Notes: generated by a model from the letters alone, not told the origin. A stretch of DNA of 64,000 bases from JAJEAD01 sp965221555 (GCA_965221555.1 OZ244895.1:2356001-2420000), one strand, 5' to 3'; positions 8,777-18,360 are shown, counted from the stretch's first letter. Numbers and translations: made by a program.

Positions 8777-9132
8777 ATGCTGCAGAACTACTTGCCTGTC
8801 CTCGTGTTCATCGTCATCGCCCTCGGGCTCGGTGCGGCGATGATTCTCGCGGGCTCCATTATCGGGCCGAGGCGTCCCGACTCCGAGAAGCTCTCGCCTA
8901 CGAGTGCGGATTCGAGGCGTTCGAGGATTCGCGGATGAAGTTCGATGTGCGCTACTACCTGGTTGCCATTCTGTTCATCATCTTCGATCTCGAGATCGCA
9001 TTCCTGTTCCCCTGGGCCGTGGTGCTCGACCAGATCGGAACCTTCGGATTCCTGGCGATGATGGCATTCCTGGCGGTCCTGGTGATCGGCTTCATTTACG
9101 AATGGAAGAAGGGAGCGCTCGAATGGGAATAG
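8777..9132 (+). CDS. nuoA: NADH-quinone oxidoreductase subunit A, interrupted by a frameshift
   Basis: NuoA is a small membrane subunit of complex I with three helices. The start frame (ATG 8777) reads MLQNYLPVLVFIVIALG and continues to GPRRPDSEKLS, then goes out of frame. The family sequence SPYECGFEAFEDSRMKFDV continues in another frame from about 8899 to the TAG at 9132. Adding one C at 8897-8898 (TCGCCTAC to TCGCCCTAC) restores a 118-residue protein of normal length with all three helices. All other complex I genes are intact, so an assembly or sequencing error is more likely than a true mutation. The 3' end overlaps nuoB by ten bases. Confidence 0.85.
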
Positions 9133-9599
9133 AGGGCCACATCGGACCGGGCTTCATCACCACGAGCGCAGACCGCGTGATCAACTGGGCACGCACGGGC
9201 TCGATGTGGCCGATGTCCTTCGGTCTCGCCTGCTGTGCGGTCGAGATGATGCACGCGGGCGCGTCACGCTATGACCTCGATCGTTTCGGAATCACGTTTC
9301 GCCCCAGCCCGAGGCAGTCGGACTTGATGATCGTGGCGGGTACGCTCGTCAACAAGATGGCGCCCGCGCTGCGCAAGGTCTACGACCAGATGTCCGAGCC
9401 TCGGTGGGTGATCTCGATGGGCTCCTGCGCGAACGGCGGCGGCTACTACCACTACTCCTACTCGGTGGTGCGCGGCTGCGACCGGATCGTGCCCGTGGAC
9501 GTCTACGTGCCAGGATGTCCGCCTACCGCAGAGGCGCTGCTTTACGGCATTTTGCAGCTGCACAACAAGATTCGTCGCACCAACACGATCGCGCGTTAG
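9123..9599 (+). CDS. nuoB: NADH-quinone oxidoreductase subunit B
   Basis: NuoB carries the terminal [4Fe-4S] cluster N2, which passes electrons to quinone. The 158-residue protein starts at an ATG inside the end of nuoA. The cluster ligands are visible: the tandem cysteines in LACCAVEMMHAGA, the cysteine of SMGSCANGGG and that of VPGCPPTAEALL. The N-terminus (GPGFITTSADRVINWARTGS) is typical. An open extension upstream in the same frame is only the shadow of nuoA. Confidence 0.96.
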   Translation: MGIEGHIGPGFITTSADRVINWARTGSMWPMSFGLACCAVEMMHAGASRYDLDRFGITFRPSPRQSDLMIVAGTLVNKMAPALRKVYDQMSEPRWVISMGSCANGGGYYHYSYSVVRGCDRIVPVDVYVPGCPPTAEALLYGILQLHNKIRRTNTIAR

Positions 9600-9653
9600 C
9601 AAGCGGATGTCCTCTGACGCACACTCCATGCCGTCGCGGCGTGCGGTCCTCTG

Positions 9654-10352
9654 ATGGCGATCGATCCTCACGCTCTGGCGGAGCGGGTCGGCGAAGGTAT
9701 CGCCTGCGAGCGCGACGCCATCCACATTGCGGCGGGCCAGGTGATAGTGGAGTTGGCGGCCGAGAGGCTCGTCGATGCTTGTCTCGTTCTGCGAGACGAT
9801 CCCGGACTCCACTTCGCCCAGTTGGTGGACCTGTGCGCGGTGGACTATCTGGACTACGGCGCGGCCGACTGGGAAACCAGCGAGGGAGCATCCGGTGCGG
9901 GGTTCTCCCGTGGGGTACAGGAGCACGCGCGAAGCGCACCCCCGACGAAGCCGTCGCGATACGCACTCGCCTATCAGCTCCTGTCGCATGAGCACAATGC
10001 AAGGCTTCGCCTTCGCACCTATGCGACGGGCGATCCCCCCAGGGCGCCTTCCGTGGTGGGGGTGTGGCCGAGCGCCGACTGGTACGAACGAGAGGCATTC
10101 GATCTCTTCGGGGTCCTGTTCGAGGGCCACCCCGATCTGCGCCGTATCCTCACCGACTACGGTTTCGTCGGGCACCCTTTCCGCAAGGATTTCCCGCTCT
10201 CGGGCGAAGTCGAGATGCGCTATGACCCCGAAAAGCAGCGGGTGATCTACGAGCCGGTGAGTATCGAGCCCCGGGTGCTCGTTCCCAGGGTCATCCGCAA
10301 CGAGGCGCAGCGGCCGCATGCGCCGGCGGACGAGAGTGCGGCGGAGAGCTGA
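9654..10352 (+). CDS. nuoC: NADH-quinone oxidoreductase subunit C
   Basis: NuoC is the 30-kDa-type peripheral-arm subunit that packs against NuoD. It is 232 residues long and separate from nuoD, unlike the nuoCD fusion of E. coli. The family signature DWYEREAFDLFGVLFEGHPD at about residues 142-161 and the following LRRILTDYGFVGHPFRKDFP are present. About 55 bases separate it from nuoB. The segment of about residues 64-95 is a variable, basic loop seen in many beta- and gammaproteobacterial NuoC. Confidence 0.95.
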   Translation: MAIDPHALAERVGEGIACERDAIHIAAGQVIVELAAERLVDACLVLRDDPGLHFAQLVDLCAVDYLDYGAADWETSEGASGAGFSRGVQEHARSAPPTKPSRYALAYQLLSHEHNARLRLRTYATGDPPRAPSVVGVWPSADWYEREAFDLFGVLFEGHPDLRRILTDYGFVGHPFRKDFPLSGEVEMRYDPEKQRVIYEPVSIEPRVLVPRVIRNEAQRPHAPADESAAES

Positions 10353-10355
10353 AGC

Positions 10356-11609
10356 GTGCCCGAAATCCAGAACTTCACGCTGAACTTCGGGCCCCAGCAC
10401 CCGTCGGCGCACGGCGTCCTGCGACTCGTGCTCGAAATGGACGGCGAAGTGATCGAACGGGCGGACCCGCACATCGGTCTGCTGCATCGCGCGACCGAGA
10501 AGCTCGCCGAAAGCAAGCCCTACAACCAGAGCATCGGATACATGGACCGCCTGGACTATGTGTCCATGATGTGCAACGAGCACGCCTACGTGCTCGCGAT
10601 CGAGCGGCTGCTCGGGGTCCAGGCGCCGATTCGGGCCCAGTACATCAGGGTGCTCTTCGACGAGATCACCCGAATCCTCAATCACCTGATGTGGCTGGGG
10701 GCTCACGCCCTCGACATCGGCGCGATGACCGTTTTTCTGTACGCCTTCCGGGAACGCGAGGATCTTCTGGACTGTTACGAAGCGGTGTCGGGGGCGCGGA
10801 TGCATGCCACCTACTACCGCCCTGGTGGGGTGTATCGCGATCTTCCCGGCCGTATGCCGCGCCATGAGCCATCACCCTGGCGAAGCGAGCCCCATCTCGA
10901 ACGCTTGAACGAAGCGCGTGGCGGATCGCTTCTCGACTTTATCGAGGCGTTCACGCAGCGCTTTCCGAAACGCGTGGACGAGTATGAAACACTGCTGACC
11001 GACAATCGGATATGGAAGCAGCGCACCGTGGGAATCGGGGTGGTGTCTCCCGAGCGCGCGTTGGCGCTCGGTTTCTCCGGTCCGATGCTGCGGGGTTCGG
11101 GCGTGGAGTGGGACTTGCGCAAGAAGCAGCCCTACGAGGTCTATTCGAAGATGGACTTCGACGTGCCGGTGGGGGTCAACGGCGACTGCTACGACCGCTA
11201 TCTGGTCCGGATCGAGGAGTTGCGCCAATCCAACCGCGTCATCGCGCAGTGCGTCGACTGGTTGCGTCGCAACCCCGGTCCTGTCATGACGGACGATCAC
11301 AAGCTGTCGCCACCGAGCAGGGAGGAGATGAAGGGCGACATGGAAGCGCTGATTCATCACTTCAAGCTGTTCACGGAAGGTTTCTGCATCCCGGAAGGGG
11401 AGGCCTACGCCGCGATCGAGGCTCCCAAGGGAGAGTTCGGCATCTATCTCGTATCGGATGGGGCCAACAAGCCCTACCGGCTGAAGATTCGCGCTCCCGG
11501 CTTCGCACATCTCGCGGCGATGAACGAGATGGTCAAGGGGCACATGCTCGCCGATGTGGTGGCGATCATCGGTACTCAGGATATCGTGTTTGGAGAGATC
11601 GATCGCTGA
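10356..11609 (+). CDS. nuoD: NADH-quinone oxidoreductase subunit D
   Basis: NuoD is the 49-kDa-type subunit that forms the quinone pocket with NuoB. The 417-residue protein starts at a GTG three bases after the nuoC stop. Conserved family segments are FGPQHPSAHGVLRLVLEMDGE near the N-terminus (its histidine faces quinone), GLLHRATEKL, the NHLMWLG motif and the C-terminal IIGTQDIVFGEIDR. The stop and the nuoE ATG share one base (TGATG). Confidence 0.97.
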   Translation: MPEIQNFTLNFGPQHPSAHGVLRLVLEMDGEVIERADPHIGLLHRATEKLAESKPYNQSIGYMDRLDYVSMMCNEHAYVLAIERLLGVQAPIRAQYIRVLFDEITRILNHLMWLGAHALDIGAMTVFLYAFREREDLLDCYEAVSGARMHATYYRPGGVYRDLPGRMPRHEPSPWRSEPHLERLNEARGGSLLDFIEAFTQRFPKRVDEYETLLTDNRIWKQRTVGIGVVSPERALALGFSGPMLRGSGVEWDLRKKQPYEVYSKMDFDVPVGVNGDCYDRYLVRIEELRQSNRVIAQCVDWLRRNPGPVMTDDHKLSPPSREEMKGDMEALIHHFKLFTEGFCIPEGEAYAAIEAPKGEFGIYLVSDGANKPYRLKIRAPGFAHLAAMNEMVKGHMLADVVAIIGTQDIVFGEIDR

Positions 11610-12154
11610 TGCCTTACGACGCTCCGATTGCTTCGCTCGATATCCGAAGGCCGATGAGCAGGCCGGACGCGGAGAATCTGCTCTCCGCGCATACCCGCGA
11701 GGAGATCGATCACTGGAGGGCGAAGTATCCCCCCGAACGACGTCGGTCCGCGGTTGTCGCCGCGTTGCGCGCCGCGCAACACCAGAACGGGGGATTCCTT
11801 ACCGAGGATCTCATGGACGCGGTCGCCACCTACCTGGAGCTGCCCCCGATATACGTGTACGAGGCGGCGAGCTTCTACTCCATGTTCGAGCTGAAGCCGG
11901 TGGGTCGGCACAGCGTTTCGGTATGCACGAACATCTCATGCATGCTGTGCGGGGCGGAATCGATAGTCGACTACATCGAAGCGAAACTCGGCATCGCGAC
12001 GGGTGAGAGCACTGCGGATGGTCGGATATACCTGAAGCCCGAGGAGGAATGCCTCGCCGCCTGTTGCGGCGCACCGATGATGATGGTGGACCACGTCTAC
12101 CACGAGAACCTCACCCCCGCCCGGGTGGACGAGATTCTGGACGCGCTGGAGTAG
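11609..12154 (+). CDS. nuoE: NADH-quinone oxidoreductase subunit E
   Basis: NuoE is the 24-kDa-type subunit that holds the [2Fe-2S] cluster N1a in a thioredoxin-like fold. The 181 residues show the first ligand pair in VCTNISCMLCGAE and the second in EECLAACCGAP. The helical N-terminal segment LSAHTREEIDHWRAKYP and the AASFYSMFELKPVG motif are also typical. The ATG at 11609 gives tight coupling with nuoD; a second in-frame ATG fifteen codons later is a less likely alternative. Confidence 0.95.
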   Translation: MPYDAPIASLDIRRPMSRPDAENLLSAHTREEIDHWRAKYPPERRRSAVVAALRAAQHQNGGFLTEDLMDAVATYLELPPIYVYEAASFYSMFELKPVGRHSVSVCTNISCMLCGAESIVDYIEAKLGIATGESTADGRIYLKPEEECLAACCGAPMMMVDHVYHENLTPARVDEILDALE

Positions 12155-12157
12155 GGC

Positions 12158-13456
12158 ATGTCGCTGAATGAAGTCTGCTACGCCACGCTGCGATTCGATG
12201 TGCCGTGGAGCCTGGAGAGCTACCTCGAGGTCGGGGGATACCAGGCGTGGAGGAAGATTCTGAAGGAGCGTCCCGATCCCGGCGCCGTGATCGAGGAAGT
12301 CAAGCAATCGGGACTGCGAGGCCGGGGCGGGGCAGGCTTTCCGACCGGGCTCAAGTGGAGCTTCATACCGAAGGGCTACCCGGGTCAGATCTACGTCGTG
12401 TGCAACTCCGACGAGAGCGAGCCGGGCACCTGCAAGGACCGCGATATCCTGCGCTTCAATCCTCACTCGGTCATAGAGGGCATGGCGATCGCCGGATACG
12501 CCATGGGCGCGAGCGTCGGCTACAACTACATCCGGGGCGAGTTCATGGATGAGCCGTACCGTCGCTTCGAGACTGCGCTCGAGGAGGCTTACCGCGAGGG
12601 ACTTCTGGGAAGGGATATCCAGGGCTCCGGCGTGGACTTCGATCTCCACACGCATCTCGGCGCCGGCGCCTACATCTGTGGCGAGGAAATGGCCCTGCTC
12701 GAGTCGCTGGAGGGCAAGAAGGGACTGCCCCGCTTCAAGCCTCCCTTCCCCGCCCAGGCCGGTGTCTACGGGCAGCCGAGTACGGTCAACAACACCGAGA
12801 CCTATGCATCGGTACCGTCCATCATGCGCAGGGGAGCGCAGTGGTTCGCGGGGCTGGGGGTGGAGAAGAGCGGGGGGACCAAGTGCTTTTCCGTGTCCGG
12901 CCACGTGGGTCGGCCCGGCAACTACGAGGTATCGCTCGGCATCCCGTTTCGAGATCTGCTCGCGCACGCCGGAGGGATGCGCAAGGGGCGAGAGCTGAAA
13001 GGCGTCATTCCCGGGGGATGCTCCATGCCCGTGCTGCCCGCGGAGATCATCATGGAGACCAATATGGACTTCGACTCCCTGGTGCGGGCGGGCTCCATGC
13101 TGGGCTCCGGGGCGGTGGTGGTGATGGACGACACGACGTCGATGGTGAGCATGTGCCGGCGCATCGCGCGCTTCTACTACGCGGAGTCGTGCGGCCAGTG
13201 CACGCCCTGCCGGGAAGGGACGGGGTGGATGTACCGCATGCTCTGCCGAATCGAGGCGGGTGAAGGACGCGAAGAGGACCTCGATACTCTGACCGATATC
13301 GCGGGAAACATCGAAGGACGGACCATCTGCGCGTTCGGCGATGCGGCGGCATGGCCGGTGCAAGGCTTTATCCGCCACTATCGGGAGGAGTTCGAGTACC
13401 ACATCCGGCACAAGCGCTTCCCGCCCGGTGTCGTGCCCTTCGAGGCCGCGGCCTGA
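12158..13456 (+). CDS. nuoF: NADH-quinone oxidoreductase subunit F (NADH dehydrogenase, FMN site)
   Basis: NuoF oxidises NADH through FMN and cluster N3. The 432 residues carry the nucleotide-binding GLRGRGGAGFPTGLKWSF, the FMN segment CNSDESEPGTCKDRDI, and the [4Fe-4S] motif ESCGQCTPCREGTGW. The fourth ligand is in GRTICAFGDAAAWP. It follows nuoE by three bases and is followed by nuoG after a short gap, keeping the standard E-F-G dehydrogenase module. Confidence 0.97.
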   Translation: MSLNEVCYATLRFDVPWSLESYLEVGGYQAWRKILKERPDPGAVIEEVKQSGLRGRGGAGFPTGLKWSFIPKGYPGQIYVVCNSDESEPGTCKDRDILRFNPHSVIEGMAIAGYAMGASVGYNYIRGEFMDEPYRRFETALEEAYREGLLGRDIQGSGVDFDLHTHLGAGAYICGEEMALLESLEGKKGLPRFKPPFPAQAGVYGQPSTVNNTETYASVPSIMRRGAQWFAGLGVEKSGGTKCFSVSGHVGRPGNYEVSLGIPFRDLLAHAGGMRKGRELKGVIPGGCSMPVLPAEIIMETNMDFDSLVRAGSMLGSGAVVVMDDTTSMVSMCRRIARFYYAESCGQCTPCREGTGWMYRMLCRIEAGEGREEDLDTLTDIAGNIEGRTICAFGDAAAWPVQGFIRHYREEFEYHIRHKRFPPGVVPFEAAA

Positions 13457-13499
13457 CTTCGCCCGCGCGGTCTTCACCGGTACAACAAGCGACGCGATC

Positions 13500-15872
13500 A
13501 TGAGCGACACTGCGAGAATAGAAATCGACGGCCGCGTCCTCGAAGCGCCCAAGGGCGCGATGATCATCGAGGTCGCCGATCGACACGGCATCCACATTCC
13601 ACGCTTTTGCTACCACCACAAGCTGTCGATCGCCGCCAATTGCCGGATGTGTCTGATCGAGGTCGAGAATGCGCCCAAGCCTCTTCCCGCGTGCGCGACA
13701 CCGGTAATGGAGGGAATGAAGATTCACACCACGTCCGGCGTTGCGGCGGGGGCGCAGAAGTCGGTCATGGAGTTCCTGCTCATCAATCACCCGCTTGACT
13801 GTCCGATCTGCGATCAGGGCGGGGAGTGCGAACTCCAGGATGTGGCGATGGGCTACGGACGGGGAATCTCTCGCTTCGGCGAACGCAAGCGGGTGGTCGA
13901 TGACGAGGATCTCGGACCCCTCATCGCCACCGACATGACACGCTGCATCCACTGCACGCGCTGCGTTCGTTTCGGGGAGGAGATCGCCGGAGTGCCGGAG
14001 CTTGGCGCGACGGGGCGCGGGGAACACATGAGGATCGGCACCTTCGTGCAGAGCACGGTGGATTCGGAGATGTCGGGCAACGTGATCGATGTCTGTCCTG
14101 TCGGCGCGCTGACCTCGAAGCCGTTCCGCTTTCAGGCGAGAGCCTGGGAGATGCGCAGCCACGACACGATCGCTCCCCACGATGCGGTGGGTTCGAACCT
14201 GCATGTTCACGTCATGGCGGGACGCGTCAAGCGCGTGGTTCCGCGCCAGAACGAAGCGGTGAACGAGGTCTGGCTGTCGGATCGGGACCGCTTCAGCTAC
14301 GAGGGCCTCTACAGCGAAGATCGTCTGCGAACACCGATGATCAAACGCGACGGCGAGTGGTCGCAGTGCGGCTGGGAAGAGGCGCTCTCCTTTGCCTCCA
14401 GCGCGCTGCGTGACCTGGTAGCCGGGCACGGCGGCGATTCGCTCGGCGCCCTGGTGTCGCCGAACGCCACCCTGGAGGAGGCGTACCTCCTGCAGAAGCT
14501 GGTGCGAGGCCTCGGCGCGGCAAGCATCGATCACCGACTGCGCGACGCGGACTTCTCCGATCAGGGACTGGCGCCCCTCCACCCTTCGCTCGGGTGCTCG
14601 ATCGCCGAGATCGAGTCGCGCGATGCGATCCTGCTGATCGGCGCCTGTCCACGCAGGGAGCTTCCCATCGTCAACCACCGGCTTCGCAAGGCGAGCCTGC
14701 GTGGAGCGCGGGTGATGGTGCTGAACCCGGCCGACTACGAATTCAACTTCCGGGTGGACCGACGCATCGTGGTGTCCCCGAGCGCGATGGCCGATGCGCT
14801 TGCGGGCGTGGTTGCCGCAACCGCGGAGCGCGATGCGCCCGCACCCGAAGTCCGCGAGCTCGTCGGCGACGTGCCGCCTTGCGAGGAGTCCCTGGCGATC
14901 GCGAGAGCGCTCGCCGATGCGAAGCGCGCGGCGCTGCTGCTCGGCCCGACGGTGGCCGCCCATCCGGAGGGTGCGCTGATTCGCGGCCTCGCGGCGACGC
15001 TCGCCTCCGCGACCGGGGCATCGCTTGGCCAGTTGACGGAAGGTGCGAACTGCGCGGGGGCGTGGCTCGCGGGCGCGGTGCCGCATCGCGGACCCGCCGG
15101 ACACGCACTCGCCCGCCCCGGGCGTGACGCACGCGCCATGGTGCGCGACCCCCGCCGCGGATACCTGTTGTTCGGTATTGAGCCGGAGTTCGACTGTGGT
15201 GACCCGTCCACGGCTCTGGCGGCGATGCACACGGCGGAGCTCGTCGTGGCCTTTACGGCGTTTCGCAACGACGAGATGTCCCGCTACGCGCATGTGATGC
15301 TGCCCATCTCGCCCTATGCGGAGAATTCGGGCACCTTCGTGAACGTCGAGGGTCGATGGCAGAGCTTCGAGGCCGCGGTGCCGCCTCTCGGCGACTCCCG
15401 GCCGGGATGGAAGATTCTCCGGGTCATGGGGAACCAACTGGACCTTGAAGGTTTCGACCACATGAGCGCGGATGCGATCCGCGCCGAAGTCGAGAGCGCG
15501 ACGCAAGAGCCCGCGGCGGGAGGCCAGCGATGGCGTGCCGGGGACCGGTCGGAATGGCCCGCGGGGACGCTGTGCCGGCTCGGCCGGGTGCCGCTTTACG
15601 CCGCGGATGGCGTGGTCCGGCGTGCCGGCGCCCTTCAGGAGACCCGGGACGCCGCCGCGTTCTCGGGAGTGGCCCTGAATGCGGCATCGGCCGCCCGCCT
15701 CGGCCTGGAAGAGGGCGCCCGCGCTGCCGTGTGCCAGGGAGACGCCCGAATAACCGCTTCAGTGCACATCGACGACCGCCTGCCCGACGGGTGTGTCGCA
15801 ATTCCCGCCGGCATCCCCGCAAGCACGTCGCTCGGCCCCGACATCGGGCCCTTGCTTGTCAGGCCGGCGTGA
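13500..15872 (+). CDS. nuoG: NADH-quinone oxidoreductase subunit G
   Basis: NuoG is the large iron-sulfur subunit of the peripheral arm. At 790 residues it has the N-terminal [2Fe-2S] domain (PRFCYHHKLS, ANCRMCLIEVE, LPACATPV), the His-ligated cluster segment HPLDCPICDQGGECELQD, and the [4Fe-4S] motif CIHCTRCVRFGEE with VCPVGALTSKPF. A molybdopterin-oxidoreductase-like domain that binds no cofactor follows. The ATG at 13500 was chosen because MSDTARIEIDGR begins the ferredoxin fold; the frame is open further upstream without homology. Confidence 0.96.
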   Translation: MSDTARIEIDGRVLEAPKGAMIIEVADRHGIHIPRFCYHHKLSIAANCRMCLIEVENAPKPLPACATPVMEGMKIHTTSGVAAGAQKSVMEFLLINHPLDCPICDQGGECELQDVAMGYGRGISRFGERKRVVDDEDLGPLIATDMTRCIHCTRCVRFGEEIAGVPELGATGRGEHMRIGTFVQSTVDSEMSGNVIDVCPVGALTSKPFRFQARAWEMRSHDTIAPHDAVGSNLHVHVMAGRVKRVVPRQNEAVNEVWLSDRDRFSYEGLYSEDRLRTPMIKRDGEWSQCGWEEALSFASSALRDLVAGHGGDSLGALVSPNATLEEAYLLQKLVRGLGAASIDHRLRDADFSDQGLAPLHPSLGCSIAEIESRDAILLIGACPRRELPIVNHRLRKASLRGARVMVLNPADYEFNFRVDRRIVVSPSAMADALAGVVAATAERDAPAPEVRELVGDVPPCEESLAIARALADAKRAALLLGPTVAAHPEGALIRGLAATLASATGASLGQLTEGANCAGAWLAGAVPHRGPAGHALARPGRDARAMVRDPRRGYLLFGIEPEFDCGDPSTALAAMHTAELVVAFTAFRNDEMSRYAHVMLPISPYAENSGTFVNVEGRWQSFEAAVPPLGDSRPGWKILRVMGNQLDLEGFDHMSADAIRAEVESATQEPAAGGQRWRAGDRSEWPAGTLCRLGRVPLYAADGVVRRAGALQETRDAAAFSGVALNAASAARLGLEEGARAAVCQGDARITASVHIDDRLPDGCVAIPAGIPASTSLGPDIGPLLVRPA

Positions 15873-15893
15873 CCGGGGGGACGGGGCGCGGCG

Positions 15894-16931
15894 ATGGTCG
15901 ATTCTCTCGTCACTGTGGCGTGGACCGTGGCCAAGGTCCTGATGATCCTGGTGCCGCTCGTGCTCGTGGTGGCCTGGTACACCTACGCCGAACGCAAGGT
16001 GATCGGCTATATCCAGGTACGAATGGGGCCGAATCGGGTGGGACCACGCGGCTGGCTGCAGCCGATAGCCGACGGGATCAAGCTCACTCTCAAGGAAGTA
16101 ATCGTTCCCGCGGGGGCCAATCGCTTTCTCTTCGTGCTCGCGCCGGTGATCTCCCTTGGCGCCGCCCTTGCCGCGTGGGCGGTGCTTCCCTTCGGCGACG
16201 GGCTGGTGCTTGCCGATATCAACGCCGGTCTGCTCTACATCCTCGCGATGACTTCGATCGGGGTGTACGGCGTCATCATCGCGGGTTGGGCCTCCAACTC
16301 GAAGTACGCGCTTCTCGGCGCGATGCGTTCCGCCGCTCAGATCGTGGCTTATGAGATCGCGATGGGCTTCGCCCTGGTGGTGGTCCTGATGGCGGCGGGC
16401 AGCCTCAACCTGCGCGAGATCGTCCACGCGCAGGAAGGGGGAGTGCTGAACTGGTTCTGGCTGCCCCTTCTGCCGATGTTCGTCGTGTACGTCATCGCCG
16501 GAGTGGCCGAGACCAACCGGGCTCCCTTCGACGTGGCGGAGGGAGAATCGGAAATCGTGGCCGGTTTTCACGTCGAGTATTCGGGCATTTCCTTCCTGGT
16601 GTTCTACCTCGCCGAATACGCGAACATGATCCTGATCAGCGTGTTGATCACCATCATGTTCCTGGGCGGCTGGCTCTCCCCCTTCGAAGGCATCTTCCCG
16701 GATCGCTTTACCCAGGGTTTTCCTCTCGGTCCCGGACTGCACTGGTTCTTCCTGAAGACCCTGTTCTTCATGTTCCTCTATCTGTGGTTGCGGGCGACAT
16801 TTCCCCGCTACCGCTACGATCAGATCATGCGTCTGGGCTGGAAGGTCTTCATTCCGCTGACCATCGTCTGGATCGTGGTGGTGGGCATCGCAATCCTGCT
16901 CGGGGTTCCACCCTGGTTCGACGGGACGTGA
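15894..16931 (+). CDS. nuoH: NADH-quinone oxidoreductase subunit H
   Basis: NuoH joins the peripheral arm to the membrane arm and lines the quinone channel. The 345-residue protein has about eight membrane helices. The highly conserved loop ends are present: YTYAERKVIGYIQVRMGPNR near residue 30 and GVAETNRAPFDVAEGESEIV near residue 205, the latter with the acidic residues linked to quinone and proton coupling. It is closely followed by nuoI. Confidence 0.97.
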   Translation: MVDSLVTVAWTVAKVLMILVPLVLVVAWYTYAERKVIGYIQVRMGPNRVGPRGWLQPIADGIKLTLKEVIVPAGANRFLFVLAPVISLGAALAAWAVLPFGDGLVLADINAGLLYILAMTSIGVYGVIIAGWASNSKYALLGAMRSAAQIVAYEIAMGFALVVVLMAAGSLNLREIVHAQEGGVLNWFWLPLLPMFVVYVIAGVAETNRAPFDVAEGESEIVAGFHVEYSGISFLVFYLAEYANMILISVLITIMFLGGWLSPFEGIFPDRFTQGFPLGPGLHWFFLKTLFFMFLYLWLRATFPRYRYDQIMRLGWKVFIPLTIVWIVVVGIAILLGVPPWFDGT

Positions 16932-16947
16932 CCCGGAGGACTTATCG

Positions 16948-17436
16948 ATGAGCAAAGCACGCGATCTGTTCAAGAGCTTCATGCTGGCGGAGCTCCTTCG
17001 CGGCCTTTCCCTGACCATTCGCTACATGTTCGCGGGCAAGTTCACGGTGCGATATCCGGAAGAGAAGGCCCCCCAGTCGCCGCGCTTTCGGGGGCTGCAT
17101 GCCCTGCGGCGCTACCCAAACGGGGAGGAACGCTGCATTGCGTGCAAGCTCTGCGAGGCGGTGTGTCCGGCTCTGGCAATCACCATCGACTCCGAGCCGA
17201 GAAAGGACGGAACCCGCCGCACCACCCGCTATGACATCGACCTCTTCAAGTGCATCTTCTGCGGTTTTTGCGAGGAGGCCTGTCCCGTCGATTCCATCGT
17301 GGAGACCCGCATCTACGAGTATCACTTCGAGAAGCGTGGCGAGCAGATCATGACCAAGGACAAGCTCCTCGCCATCGGAGACCGCTACGAGGCGCAGATC
17401 GCGAGAGACCGGGCGGAGGACGCGTTGTACCGCTGA
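16948..17436 (+). CDS. nuoI: NADH-quinone oxidoreductase subunit I
   Basis: NuoI carries two [4Fe-4S] clusters (N6a and N6b). The 162 residues contain the two ferredoxin motifs CIACKLCEAVCPALAITI and CIFCGFCEEACPVDSIVE. An amphipathic N-terminal helix lies against the membrane arm, and the YPEEKAPQSPRFRGLHALRR segment is typical. Its TGA and the nuoJ ATG share one base. Confidence 0.97.
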   Translation: MSKARDLFKSFMLAELLRGLSLTIRYMFAGKFTVRYPEEKAPQSPRFRGLHALRRYPNGEERCIACKLCEAVCPALAITIDSEPRKDGTRRTTRYDIDLFKCIFCGFCEEACPVDSIVETRIYEYHFEKRGEQIMTKDKLLAIGDRYEAQIARDRAEDALYR

Positions 17437-18038
17437 TGGCCGAACTCGTCGTCTTCTACTGCTTCGCGGTCGTCCTGGTGTTCGCCGCATTCCGGGTGAT
17501 CACGGTCAGAAACCCGGTCCACGCGGCGCTCTTCCTGGTGTTGGCCTTCTTTTCCAGTGCCTGTGTGTGGTTGCTGCTCGAGGCGGAGTTCCTCGCCATC
17601 GTCCTGGTGCTGGTCTACGTCGGCGCGGTCATGGTCCTCTTCCTCTTCGTGGTGATGATGCTGGACATCAATCTCAGCCCGCTTCGGGAGGGCTTCACCC
17701 GCTATCTGGGACTCGGGGCGGTGATCGCGGTGCTGATCGTGGTACAGCTCCTTCTCGTGTTCGGGTCGGGGCGTTTCGGTCTGGAGGTGGTGGGGGCGCC
17801 CGTGCGCCGCGGTGCGGACTACAGCAATACCGAAGAGCTCGGCGTGCTCCTCTACACGGTGTACGCATATCCCTTCGAGATCGCGGCGGTGGTGCTGCTG
17901 GTCGCGATCATTGCCGCAATTTCGCTCACCATGCGAAGAAGGCCCGGCATCAAGGCGCAGAATCCGGCCGAACAGGTCGCGGTTCGGCGCGAGGATCGGG
18001 TGCGCCTGGTGAAGATGCGCTCCGAAGACGGACAATAG
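17436..18038 (+). CDS. nuoJ: NADH-quinone oxidoreductase subunit J
   Basis: NuoJ is a five-helix membrane subunit. The 200-residue product has the conserved third helix with the pi-bulge region VLVYVGAVMVLFLFVVMMLD and the preceding LLLEAEFLAIVLV. A loop with RRGADYSNTEELGVLLYT precedes the last helix. The start is set by the TGATG junction with nuoI; open sequence further upstream in the frame is the shadow of nuoI. Confidence 0.94.
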   Translation: MAELVVFYCFAVVLVFAAFRVITVRNPVHAALFLVLAFFSSACVWLLLEAEFLAIVLVLVYVGAVMVLFLFVVMMLDINLSPLREGFTRYLGLGAVIAVLIVVQLLLVFGSGRFGLEVVGAPVRRGADYSNTEELGVLLYTVYAYPFEIAAVVLLVAIIAAISLTMRRRPGIKAQNPAEQVAVRREDRVRLVKMRSEDGQ

Positions 18039-18051
18039 GAGGGGGTCGGCG

Positions 18052-18357
18052 GTGCTCTCCCTGCCTCACTTCCTCGCGTTGGGCGCAATCATGTTCTGCC
18101 TCAGCGTGGCGGGGATCTTTCTCAATCGAAAGAACGTCATCATCCTTCTCATGGCGATCGAGTTGATGCTGCTGTCGGTCAACATGAACTTCGTCGCCTT
18201 TTCGCACTTCCACGGCGACCTCGCCGGTCAGGTGTTCGTGTTCTTCATCCTCACCGTGGCCGCGGCGGAGGCCGCGATCGGGCTTGCCATCCTGGTGGTC
18301 CTGTTTCGCAATCGGCAGACCATCAACGTCGATGATCTGAACACGATGAAGGGCTGA
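18052..18357 (+). CDS. nuoK: NADH-quinone oxidoreductase subunit K
   Basis: NuoK is the three-helix subunit related to MrpC antiporter subunits. The 101-residue length is exactly that of the family. The helix-borne glutamates of proton translocation are visible in LLMAIELMLLSVNMNFVAF and LTVAAAEAAIGLAILV. Translation begins at a GTG preceded by GGAGGGGG. nuoL begins three bases after the stop. Confidence 0.95.
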   Translation: MLSLPHFLALGAIMFCLSVAGIFLNRKNVIILLMAIELMLLSVNMNFVAFSHFHGDLAGQVFVFFILTVAAAEAAIGLAILVVLFRNRQTINVDDLNTMKG

Positions 18358-18360
18358 GCG

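Noticed and set aside
13368..15506. Antisense open frame of 712 codons across nuoG
   Set aside because: Shadow of nuoG, which has all expected cluster motifs.
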